Shown here one piece after another: positions 18,901 through 26,839 of a stretch of 64,000 bases of DNA; within the stretch, counting starts at the first letter, position 1, and each line of letters opens with the position of its first letter. The notes under the pieces are model-generated. The model was not told the origin of the DNA. It did no database searches and saw nothing but the letters and a program-made list of their open reading frames with translations. Made by a program: the position numbers and the translations under genes. The stretch is from Brevibacterium picturae (GTDB lineage Bacteria > Actinomycetota > Actinomycetes > Actinomycetales > Brevibacteriaceae), in NCBI RefSeq assembly GCF_900105045.1, contig NZ_LT629739.1:4092001-4156000 (forward strand), read 5' to 3'.

Positions 18901-20235
18901 ATGGCGAAGTCAGCCCGACTGTCCGGATTCCCAGAACGGCTTCCCGCGGAACGCGTGATCGAGACGTCGATCATCGACGTCCTCGCACACACCTTCGCAC
19001 TGCATGGGTACTCGGCCCTCAACCACCGGGCAGTCGAGCCGATCAGCCAGCTGGCCAAGGACGGGGAGATCGACAAGGAGATCTTCGCCGTCAGCCGACT
19101 GCACTCCGAAGGCACGGAGCGCAACCCCCTGGGACTCCATTTTGATCTGACGGTGCCGCTGGCCCGGTTCATCGCCGATAACGCGAACGAACTGAGCTTT
19201 CCGTTCAGAGCCGCTCGCGTCCAACCGGTGTGGCGCGGTGAACGCCCGCAGCAGGGCCGATACCGCGAGTTCATCCAGGCCGATATCGATGTCATCGCCG
19301 AGGCGGAGCTGCCCAGCCACTTCGAAGTCGAGATTCCGCTCGCTGTCGCCGATGCCTTCAGCCGGTTGGCTCCGCTGGGCGTGCCCGGAGTCAAGATCGT
19401 GGTCAACGATCGCCGACTGCTCGAAGGGTTCGCCCGCGGCATCGGACTGACCAACATTCAGGCCGTGCTGCGCTGCCTCGACAAGTACGACAAGATCGGC
19501 CCGGCCGAGGTGGGCAAGCTGTTGGCCGCCGAAGCCGGTGCGAACGAGGAACAGCAGCGACTGTGCCTGGAACTGGCCGCGATCGAATCGGATTCACCTG
19601 ACTTCGCCGATGATGTGCGTGCACTCGGAGTCGAGCACCCCCTGCTCGATGAGGGGCTTGCGTCACTGACCACGATGCTTCGCGCCGCCCATGAGAGGGC
19701 ACCGGGCGTGGTGGTGGCACAGCTGAAGATCGCACGCGGACTCGACTACTACACCGGCGCCGTCTACGAGACGCAGCTGATCGGGCATGAAGAACTGGGC
19801 TCGGTCGCCTCGGGCGGTCGCTACGACTCGCTCGTCACGGTCGGGAAGAAGAGCTACCCCGGCGTCGGTATGTCGATCGGCGTCTCCCGGCTGATGGCCT
19901 TCATCCTCGATCCTGACAGCGGCATCAAGGCCACTCGCGGGACCCCCTCGGCAGTGGTCGTCGCGGTGACCGATGAGGACAAACGCAGCGAAGCCGACGT
20001 GGTGGCCACGGCTCTGCGTGGCCGCGACATCGCCTGCGAGGTATCACCGAGTGCTGCGAAGTTCGGCAAGCAGATTCGCTATGCGGAGCGTCGCGGGATC
20101 CCCTTCGTGTGGTTCACCGATGGTGAGTCCGGTCACGAGATCAAGGACATCCGCTCCGGAGACCAGGCTCCTGCAGACCCGGCGACCTGGGAGCCTGTCG
20201 ACGCCGACCGCAGTCCACGGGTCTACAGAGACTGA
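18901..20235 (+). CDS. hisS: Histidyl-tRNA synthetase
   Basis: A class II synthetase for tRNA-His; 444 residues. ATG 18901 follows AAGGAG at 18890-18895. Motif 1 is at the N-terminus; motif 2 lies around GLHFDLTVPLARFIA and RVQPVWRGERPQQGRYREFIQADID; the HisRS-specific KIARGLDYYTGAVYE and motif 3 GGRYDSLV...GVGMSIGVSRL are clear. The C-terminal anticodon-binding domain is present. The order MBL-hisS-aspS-rarA-alaS is a typical actinobacterial block, here with an ArsR gene inserted on the other strand. Confidence 0.96.
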   Translation: MAKSARLSGFPERLPAERVIETSIIDVLAHTFALHGYSALNHRAVEPISQLAKDGEIDKEIFAVSRLHSEGTERNPLGLHFDLTVPLARFIADNANELSFPFRAARVQPVWRGERPQQGRYREFIQADIDVIAEAELPSHFEVEIPLAVADAFSRLAPLGVPGVKIVVNDRRLLEGFARGIGLTNIQAVLRCLDKYDKIGPAEVGKLLAAEAGANEEQQRLCLELAAIESDSPDFADDVRALGVEHPLLDEGLASLTTMLRAAHERAPGVVVAQLKIARGLDYYTGAVYETQLIGHEELGSVASGGRYDSLVTVGKKSYPGVGMSIGVSRLMAFILDPDSGIKATRGTPSAVVVAVTDEDKRSEADVVATALRGRDIACEVSPSAAKFGKQIRYAERRGIPFVWFTDGESGHEIKDIRSGDQAPADPATWEPVDADRSPRVYRD

Positions 20236-20262
20236 CCACCCTGACCCCAAGACTGCCCTGAC

Positions 20263-20637
20263 TCAGGAGCCGTTCGCGGGCGGGTCGGGTGCCAGGGAGC
20301 CGTCCGGGGCGATGTGGTCGAAGATCTCTCGCACCATCGAGACCACGTGCGGGTCATCGACGGTGTAGAAGATCCGGCGCCCGTCCCGACGGGAGGAGAT
20401 CAGGCCCGCCAGTCTCATCTTCGCCAGGTGCTGGCTCACGGTGGGCACGGCCGCACCGATCGCCTCGGCGAGGGACGAGACGTCGAGTTCTTGATTGACC
20501 AGCGTCCAGACCAGACGCAGCCGCGTGCCGGAGGCGAGCATGCGGAAGGTTTCCGCCGCCACCTCGACCTGCGCCGAGGTGGGGTCGGCTCCCGCATCGG
20601 AGTCGGGATCGCCTGTGCCCATGCCGCCAATGCTCAT
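20263..20637 (-). CDS. ArsR/SmtB family transcriptional regulator
   Basis: A 124-residue winged-helix repressor. The recognition helix is VPTVSQHLAKMRLAGL with wing SSRRDGRRIFYTV (about residues 62-95). The alpha-3 Cys motif (ELCVCDL) of classic ArsR/SmtB is absent (ELDVSSLAEAIG). In the last helix a pattern D-D-P-H...D-H-I is seen, which could be an alpha-5 metal site of the NmtR/KmtR kind, but it is incomplete. Start 20637 is chosen with an AGGA-rich upstream; an in-frame start at 20715 would overlap the aspS promoter. It is convergent with hisS (27 bp between stops) and divergent from aspS. No obvious target transporter is adjacent. Confidence 0.82.
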   Translation of the reverse strand: MSIGGMGTGDPDSDAGADPTSAQVEVAAETFRMLASGTRLRLVWTLVNQELDVSSLAEAIGAAVPTVSQHLAKMRLAGLISSRRDGRRIFYTVDDPHVVSMVREIFDHIAPDGSLAPDPPANGS

Positions 20638-20662
20638 GTCATCCTCTTCCTCGTCCCGCGCG

Positions 20663-20675
20663 GCAGGTGACCTGC
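20663..20675. promoter_or_regulatory. Small dyad in the ArsR-aspS intergenic region
   Basis: gcaggt-g-acctgc is a perfect 6-1-6 dyad located 26 bp upstream of the ArsR start and well before aspS. It is a possible autoregulatory operator of the ArsR protein; ArsR operators are usually longer, so this is tentative. Confidence 0.3.
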
Positions 20676-20756
20676 AGTGGGCCATGCCGGTAATCGAGTG
20701 GCGAGCGACTATCATTGTTCACGCGCTGCCACATAAACATCGTAAAGGAGCCCTAG

Positions 20757-22541
20757 GTGCTGCGAAGCCATGAAACCGGAAGCCTGCGAGCCACACATGC
20801 AGGACAGACCGTCACCCTGACCGGGTGGGTCGATCGTCGTCGCGATCACGGAGGTGTCGCCTTCATCGATCTGCGTGACGCATCGGGGATCGTTCAGGTA
20901 GTCGTCCGCGAGGACGATGCGCATGCACTGCGAAACGAGACAGTGGTCAAGGTCACCGGCACCGTGTCCCAGCGGCCCGAGGGCAACACCAACGCCAATC
21001 TGCCCACCGGCGACATCGAGGTCATCGACACCAGCGTCGAGGTCCTCAGTCCGGCCGAGGCTCTGCCCTTCCAGGTCTCCGACCACGCCGAGGACGCCGG
21101 CACCGTCGGCGAGGAGACCCGCCTGCGCTACCGCTACCTCGACCTGCGCCGCTCCGGGCCGGCCGCGACCATGCGTCTGCGATCGGCGGCGAACAAGGCA
21201 GCACGCTCGGTCCTCGACGAGCAGGACTTCCTCGAGATCGAGACCCCGACCCTGACCAAGTCGACCCCTGAAGGTGCCCGCGACTTCCTGGTGCCCGCGC
21301 GTCTGCAGCCCGGTTCCTGGTATGCCCTGCCGCAGTCCCCGCAGCTGTTCAAGCAGCTTCTGCAGGTGGCGGGCATGGAACGCTACTATCAGCTGGCCCG
21401 CTGCTACCGTGACGAGGACTTCCGCGCCGATCGGCAGCCCGAGTTCACTCAGCTCGACATCGAAGCCTCCTTCGTCGAGCAGGCCGACATCATCGCCCTG
21501 GCGGAGAAGATCCTCGTGGCTCTGTGGAAGCTCATCGGTCACGAGATCACGACTCCGATCCCGCACATCACCTACGCCGAGGCGATGGAGAAATACGGCA
21601 GCGACAAACCTGATCTGCGCTTCGACCTCGAGCTGCACAACCTCACCGAGTTCTTCGCCGATACTCCGTTCCGGGTCTTCCAGTCCGATTACGTCGGCTC
21701 CGTCGTCTACCCCGGTGGCGGCTCCCTGCCCCGCCGTCAGCTCGACGCCTGGCAGGACTGGGCCAAGCAGCGCGGCGCCAAGGGCCTGGCCTACGTCCTC
21801 GTGGCCGAAGACGGCACCCTGACCGGCCCCGTGGCCAAGAACATCTCCGATGCCGAAAAGGCCGGCCTCGTCGCAGCAGCAGGAGCCACCCCCGGCGACG
21901 CGATCTTCTTCGCCGCTGGTGATCCTGGCAGCTCGCGGGCTCTCCTGGGCGCTGCCCGCAATGAGATCGCCGAACGCACCGGACTCATCAAGGAAGGCGA
22001 CTGGGCCTTCGTCTGGGTCGTCGACGCACCCATGTTCGAGTCCGCCGCCGATGCTCAGGCCGCGGGCGACGTCGCCGTCGGTGGGGGCCAGTGGACCGCC
22101 GTCCACCACGCCTTCACCGCTCCGAAGCCCGAATTCCTCGACACTCTCGAATCCGATCCCGGCGCTGCCCTGGCCTACGCCTACGACATCGTCTGCAACG
22201 GCAACGAGATCGGCGGCGGTTCGATCCGCATCCACCGCAAGGATGTCCAGGAACGAGTGTTCAAGATTATGGGCATCTCGGAAGAGGACGCCGAGGAGAA
22301 GTTCGGCTTCCTCCTCGAAGCCTTCAAGTTCGGTGCGCCCCCACACGGAGGCATCGCCTTCGGCTGGGACCGCATCGTGTCCCTGCTCGCCGGAGTCGAC
22401 TCGATCCGCGAAGTCATCGCCTTCCCGAAGTCCGGTGGCGGCTATGATCCGCTCACCCAAGCACCCGCACCAATCACCGACGCCCAGCGCGCCGAAGCCG
22501 GTGTGGACTTCGAACCGGAAGCCGACGTCGTCGAAGCCTGA
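20757..22541 (+). CDS. aspS: Aspartyl-tRNA synthetase
   Basis: A class II synthetase, 594 residues, bacterial type with a GAD insertion domain. GTG 20757 follows AAGGAG at about 20745-20750; TATCAT at 20710-20715 may be the -10 box. The N-terminal OB-fold anticodon domain has [20 protein letters not shown]. The core has [19 protein letters not shown], motif 2 [19 protein letters not shown], and motif 3 [24 protein letters not shown] (in two pieces). Whether it also charges tRNA-Asn cannot be told from this window. The stop shares one base with the rarA ATG. Confidence 0.96.
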   Translation: MLRSHETGSLRATHAGQTVTLTGWVDRRRDHGGVAFIDLRDASGIVQVVVREDDAHALRNETVVKVTGTVSQRPEGNTNANLPTGDIEVIDTSVEVLSPAEALPFQVSDHAEDAGTVGEETRLRYRYLDLRRSGPAATMRLRSAANKAARSVLDEQDFLEIETPTLTKSTPEGARDFLVPARLQPGSWYALPQSPQLFKQLLQVAGMERYYQLARCYRDEDFRADRQPEFTQLDIEASFVEQADIIALAEKILVALWKLIGHEITTPIPHITYAEAMEKYGSDKPDLRFDLELHNLTEFFADTPFRVFQSDYVGSVVYPGGGSLPRRQLDAWQDWAKQRGAKGLAYVLVAEDGTLTGPVAKNISDAEKAGLVAAAGATPGDAIFFAAGDPGSSRALLGAARNEIAERTGLIKEGDWAFVWVVDAPMFESAADAQAAGDVAVGGGQWTAVHHAFTAPKPEFLDTLESDPGAALAYAYDIVCNGNEIGGGSIRIHRKDVQERVFKIMGISEEDAEEKFGFLLEAFKFGAPPHGGIAFGWDRIVSLLAGVDSIREVIAFPKSGGGYDPLTQAPAPITDAQRAEAGVDFEPEADVVEA

Positions 22542-24076
22542 TGACCGACGGTCCTGACCTCTTCTCCTCCGATGGCCCGGACCAGGGTATGCCTGGTCCG
22601 GGCGTCGGCGGTTCGCGTGCCGATTCGGGTCGTGCCCTCGATCCGCTGGCCGTGCGGATGCGTCCGCGCACCATCGCCGAGGTGGTCGGCCAGGACCATC
22701 TGACGTTCCCCGGCTCACCCTTGGTCCAACTCGTCGAGGCCAGCGGGGGAGACCGGGCCGGAGCCTCCTCGGTGATCCTGTGGGGCCCTCCCGGGGTCGG
22801 CAAGACCACGCTGGCCCATGTCATCTCCCACGCACCGGGACGGACCTTCGTCGAGCTCTCTGCCATCACCGCCGGCGTCAAGGATGTGCGGCAGGTGATC
22901 GAGAACGCCCGGCGTGAGCGCGACATGTACCAGCGCACGACCGTGCTGTTCCTCGACGAGATCCACCGGTTCTCGAAGGCACAGCAGGACGCGCTGCTGC
23001 CGGCAGTGGAGAACCGCCTCGTCGTCCTGGTGGCGGCGACGACCGAGAACCCGTCGTTCTCCATCATCTCTCCGCTGCTGTCCCGTTCGCTTCTGCTCAC
23101 GCTGCGACCACTCGACGACGCCGCGATCGCCGATCTGCTCGACCGTGCCGTGGCCAGCGAACGGGGCCTGGCCGGTCAGTTCGAACTCGAGCCGGCCGCG
23201 AAGGACTTCGTCGTCCGCATCGCCGGTGCCGATGCCAGACGGTCCCTGACGATCCTCGAAGCGGCTGCCGGAATCGCCACCGCACAGGCTGAATTCGCCA
23301 AGGTCGGCGGAATCGGTGCGCACGATGACCCGGCGGACTCCGATGACGCCGAGAGCGCCGACGAGTCCGGCGCCACGGGTGACTCAGGCGACACGGATGG
23401 CTCCGGCGAAGCGACGGATGGTTCGCAGTCCGAGGACCGCCCGATCATCATCACCGAGGCCGCCTGCGCCGAGGCCAGCTCCGAAACAGTGCTGCGCTAC
23501 GACAAGAACGGCGACCAGCACTACGACGTCGTCTCCGCCTTCATCAAATCGATCCGCGGCTCAGACGTCGACGCCGCACTGCACTACCTGGCCCGGATGA
23601 TCGTCGCCGGGGAGGACCCCCGGTTCATCGCCCGCCGCGTCGTGATCTCGGCCGCCGAGGACATCGGGATGGCCGATCCGCAGGCATTGCCGATCGCGGT
23701 GGCGGCCTCCACAGCAGTGCAGAACATCGGCATGCCCGAAGGCCGCATCCCCCTCGCCGAGGCGGTCACCTACCTGGCGATGGCACCGAAGTCGAACGCC
23801 AGCTACCGCGCTCTCGACGCGGCGATCGCCGATGTCAAAAACGGCTTTTCGGGTCAAGTGCCGACCCATCTGCGCGACGCGCACTATCCCGGTGCCAAGG
23901 AAATCGGACACGGTGAGGGCTACAAGTACTCGCACGACCATCCGCACGGTGTCGCAGCTCAGGAATACCTGCCGGAGACACTGCGCGGGAAGCGATACTA
24001 CGAGCCGACCGGCAACGGCATGGAGCGGTCCCTGGGGGAGCGGCTCGAAATGCTGCAGAGACTTCTGCGACCCTGA
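22541..24076 (+). CDS. rarA: Replication-associated recombination protein RarA (MgsA) family AAA ATPase
   Basis: A 511-residue clamp-loader-like AAA+ protein acting at stalled replication forks. Walker A is GPPGVGKTT near residue 85, Walker [23 protein letters not shown], and the sensor region GATTENPS-type reads [12 protein letters not shown]. The C-terminal tetramerisation/DNA-binding part has [23 protein letters not shown] and [18 protein letters not shown]. An acidic insert (about residues 262-304, rich in Asp/Ser/Gly/Glu) interrupts the lid region and is not usual in the family. It overlaps the aspS stop by one base. Confidence 0.95.
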   Translation: MTDGPDLFSSDGPDQGMPGPGVGGSRADSGRALDPLAVRMRPRTIAEVVGQDHLTFPGSPLVQLVEASGGDRAGASSVILWGPPGVGKTTLAHVISHAPGRTFVELSAITAGVKDVRQVIENARRERDMYQRTTVLFLDEIHRFSKAQQDALLPAVENRLVVLVAATTENPSFSIISPLLSRSLLLTLRPLDDAAIADLLDRAVASERGLAGQFELEPAAKDFVVRIAGADARRSLTILEAAAGIATAQAEFAKVGGIGAHDDPADSDDAESADESGATGDSGDTDGSGEATDGSQSEDRPIIITEAACAEASSETVLRYDKNGDQHYDVVSAFIKSIRGSDVDAALHYLARMIVAGEDPRFIARRVVISAAEDIGMADPQALPIAVAASTAVQNIGMPEGRIPLAEAVTYLAMAPKSNASYRALDAAIADVKNGFSGQVPTHLRDAHYPGAKEIGHGEGYKYSHDHPHGVAAQEYLPETLRGKRYYEPTGNGMERSLGERLEMLQRLLRP

Positions 24077-24194
24077 GGCCAACGACGGATGTCTTAGCGC
24101 TGAGCCCGCAGACACGGTAGTTCTATGCACAGGGTGAAAGCGCGCCGCAGCCACGGTCGGTGACTCGGCGCAGTAGTGGCCAAGGAGGGGCGGC

Positions 24195-25785
24195 GTGCAG
24201 GAGATCATCGTCACCATCGCGGTCGCCCTCGCGCTCGGTCTGGTCGCACATGAGCTGCGCATTCCACCGCTCGTCGGCTTCCTCGGCGCCGGGTTCCTGC
24301 TCCACCTCCTCGGCGCCACCGCCTTCTCGGGTCTCGGCCTGGTCTCCGACCTCGGTGTGATCCTGCTCCTGTTCACCATCGGGCTGAAGTTCGATCTGCG
24401 TTCCCTGATCCAACCCGAGGCCTATGGCACTGCCGCCCTCCATATGCTGACAAGTGTCCTCGTCGGGGCTGGCACGATCGGGCTCGCCGCGGTCATCGGG
24501 GTCGTCACCCTCGGCGGTGGTCTGCGGACCGTGGGCCTGCTCGGGTTCGCACTCTCGTTCTCGTCGACGGTCCTCGTCGTCAAGGTGCTCGAAGATCGCT
24601 CCGATGACGGTTCATACTACGGTCAGATCGCCATCGCCATCCTCGTCTTCCAAGACATCGCCGCGGTCGCCTTCATCACCGTCGCGGGGGAGGAGCCGCC
24701 GAGCCCGTGGGCCTTCGCCCTGGTTCTCCTGGTTCCCGCCTCATGGGTGCTGCGCCGCATTCTCGATCGCGTGGGACGCGGTGAACTGCTTATGCTCTTC
24801 GGCGTGGTCATGGCGCTGGGGCCGGGCTACGTCGCCTTCGAGTCCGTGGGCATCCACGGCGACCTGGGCGCCCTGGCGATGGGTCTGCTCTTCGCCAGCC
24901 ATCCCAGGTCCACCGAACTGTCCAAATCCCTGTTCAGCGTCAAAGAACTTCTTCCTCGTCGCCTTCTTCGTCGAGATCGGTCTCCAGGCGGTACCGACCT
25001 GGGCCGATCTGGCACTGGCGCTGATCCTGTGCGTGGTTCTCATCCCGTTCAACTTCATCAGCTTCTATCTCATGGGCCGTCTCTTCGGTCTGCGCCATCG
25101 GACCAGCGTCCGGACCAGTCTGGCATTGAGCAATTTCTCCGAATTCGCGCTCACCGTCGTCGCCGTCGGGGTGGCCAACGGTGTCTTCGCAGACAACTGG
25201 CTGACAGTCACGGCATTGGCCGTAGCCATCGGCATGATCATCTCCTCGCTGGCCAACGCGTACAGCCTGCAGATCCTGGCCCGTCTCGACGAGATCCTGC
25301 CAGACGAGAACGAAGCCCGTCTGCGGCCCACCGACCGACCGATCGATACGGGGGCCGCCGAGGTGGTGGTGCTGGGTATGGGACGCATCGGCCCTGGCGC
25401 CTACGAACGGCTCGTCGATCGCGGCGGTCTGTCGGTCATCGGCATCGACAACGATCACCTGGTGGTGGAGGAGCTGGAACGCGAAGAATTCAATGTCCTC
25501 GAAGGCGACGCCACCGACCACAAATTCTGGCATCGACTGGTGGTCGGCGGAACGGCCCGCACGGTCATCCTGGCCATGGCGATCCACGACTCGAACACGT
25601 TCGCTCTCGACCAACTGCGGATCGCCGGTTTCGACGGCACCATCGCAGCGGTGGTGCAGCGCCAGGATCAGGCGCAGCAGTCGCCGATGCGGCAATGGAA
25701 CCACCTGACGGTCGAGGACCCGAGGAAGCCGGTCACACCGAAGTGTGACCCGCAGCGCACCTGCCGGAGCCCAGCTCTCCACTGA
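24195..25785 (+). pseudogene. CPA2/Kef-type cation:proton antiporter with TrkA-N domain, frameshifted
   Basis: Restored, this would be a protein of about 528 residues: some ten hydrophobic helices of the Na+/H+ exchanger fold (N-terminal VAHELRIPPLVGFLGAGF, LSFSSTVLVVKVLED) followed by an NAD-binding TrkA-N domain with GMGRIGPGAYERL and FNVLEGDATD. GTG 24195 has a strong AAGGAGG site 7 nt upstream. The frame breaks at about 24948: the first frame is good up to FSVKE (24945-24947) and the second resumes as FFLVAFFVEIGLQ from 24949, so one extra base separates the halves. Read in the first frame it continues as an Arg-rich nonsense tail to 25748. Either the gene is inactivated, or the assembly has an error, or a +1 frameshift occurs in translation. 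Upstream gap 24077-24194 shows only a possible -10. Confidence 0.85.
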
Positions 25786-25793
25786 CATCTGCA

Positions 25794-25823
25794 TTGCGCC
25801 GGGGGCTGGACTTCGGCTAAGAT
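25794..25823 (+). promoter_or_regulatory. Promoter for rpsD
   Basis: TTGCGC (25794-25799), 18-bp spacer and TAAGAT (25818-25823). Transcription would start near 25830, leaving a leader of about 140 nt before rpsD. Confidence 0.5.
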
Positions 25824-25829
25824 AGGTTG

Positions 25830-25973
25830 CTGTTGTGCCTGCACGCTAAAGGCGGTCGGTGCGAGCGGATCTCGACGCTCAATCCCTCTTTCCCATCCTG
25901 GGAAACAACCGTTTCGACTAGGGCGAGAACCTATGGCCGGTCGTGACACACCATATTGATGAAAGGTAATACA
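25830..25973 (+). promoter_or_regulatory. rpsD 5' leader, possible S4 autoregulatory RNA
   Basis: About 140 nt of untranslated leader, unusually long for this compact genome. It contains a perfect 7-bp hairpin with a 3-nt loop (25889-25905, tttccca/tgggaaa) and an upstream short stem (gagcg/cgctc). S4 represses its own mRNA in other bacteria through leader structure; that this leader does so is inference. Confidence 0.4.
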
Positions 25974-26600
25974 GTGCCAGCACCAGCACGTAACCGCCGC
26001 ATGACGCGCGTCTCGCGCGCCCTCGGCATGCCGCTGACTCCGAAGGCGGAGAAGTACTTCGAGCGTCGCCCGTATCCTCCAGGCGAGCACGGCCGCGCAC
26101 GTCGTCGCAATGACAGCGACTACTCGGTCCGTCTCAAGGAGAAGCAGCGTCTTCGCGCCCAGTACGGCATCCGCGAAGCTCAGATGCTCAAGATCTACAA
26201 GGAGTCCAGCCGCCTCTCCGGTCTGACCGGTGAGACCATGGTCGAACTTCTCGAATCGCGTCTCGACGCCCTGGTGCTGCGTTCGGGCTTTGCCCGCACC
26301 ATCGCTCAGGCGCGTCAGTTCGTCGTGCACCGTCACATCACCGTTGACGGCCAGCGCGTCGATCGTCCTTCATTCCGCGTGAAGGAAGGCCAGACCATCC
26401 AGGTTCACGACCGCAGCGCAACGATGGATCCGTTCCAGGTTGCTGCCGCCGGTGGACACAAGGATGTTCTCCCTGCAGTTCCGGGTTACCTCAACGTCAA
26501 CCTCGAAGGTCTGCAGGCCACACTGCTTCGTCGCCCCAAGCGCGAAGAGGTTCCAGTGACCGTCGACGTTCAGCTGGTCGTCGAGCACTACTCGCGCTGA
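25974..26600 (+). CDS. rpsD: 30S ribosomal protein S4
   Basis: A primary 16S rRNA binding protein, 208 residues from GTG 25974, which has GAAAGG at 25961-25966 as SD; an in-frame ATG at 25956 lies before that SD and is rejected. It has the Arg/Lys-rich N-terminal domain without zinc cysteines and the S4 RNA-binding domain (LESRLDALVLRSGFARTIAQARQFVVHRHITVDGQRV, about residues 90-130). It is a single gene outside the main ribosomal operons, flanked by a frameshifted antiporter gene and alaS, with its own promoter, leader and terminator. Confidence 0.97.
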   Translation: MPAPARNRRMTRVSRALGMPLTPKAEKYFERRPYPPGEHGRARRRNDSDYSVRLKEKQRLRAQYGIREAQMLKIYKESSRLSGLTGETMVELLESRLDALVLRSGFARTIAQARQFVVHRHITVDGQRVDRPSFRVKEGQTIQVHDRSATMDPFQVAAAGGHKDVLPAVPGYLNVNLEGLQATLLRRPKREEVPVTVDVQLVVEHYSR

Positions 26601-26625
26601 TCACCCCAGAGGGATCGCACGGCAG

Positions 26626-26658
26626 CAACTGCCCGGAACGTCGAGTTCCGGGCAGTTG
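26626..26658 (+). terminator. 14-bp hairpin terminator after rpsD
   Basis: Perfect 14-bp stem 26626-26639 / 26645-26658 with loop gtcga, starting 26 bp after the rpsD stop. Only a short T-poor tail follows, as at the other hairpins in this window. Confidence 0.75.
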
Positions 26659-26721
26659 TGCATTCACCCCTCAGATCGCTCGGCGGGTCACTTCGCAGAC
26701 CCGGGCCTCGACTGCTGATCT

Positions 26722-26747
26722 CGCCTGCGACCCGCGGGTCGCAGGCG
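26722..26747. repeat. Perfect 26-bp palindrome between rpsD and alaS
   Basis: The 26 bases read identically on both strands with no spacer, centred on gc at 26734-26735. It lies 64 bp after the rpsD terminator and about 93 bp before alaS, just upstream of a cataat sequence that could be an alaS -10 box. The absence of a loop favours a dimeric protein site over a second terminator. Confidence 0.7.
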
Positions 26748-26839
26748 CGCGGCGTCGGCACCTCGCATAATGTGGACGAGCCACTAAACTAATCCCTGAT
26801 GAGTGCAAGAGTGCACACGCAACATGTGAAAGGCCTTGG

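Noticed and set aside
20712-22718. Minus-strand open frame of 668 codons opposite aspS
   Set aside because: Exact antisense of a strongly conserved gene; composition is the usual GC-rich third-frame shadow (Gly/Val/Asp-rich) with no domain.
26601-26839. A tRNA or small RNA gene in the rpsD-alaS gap
   Set aside because: Only the hairpin terminator and the palindrome are seen; no cloverleaf or TTC box pattern.
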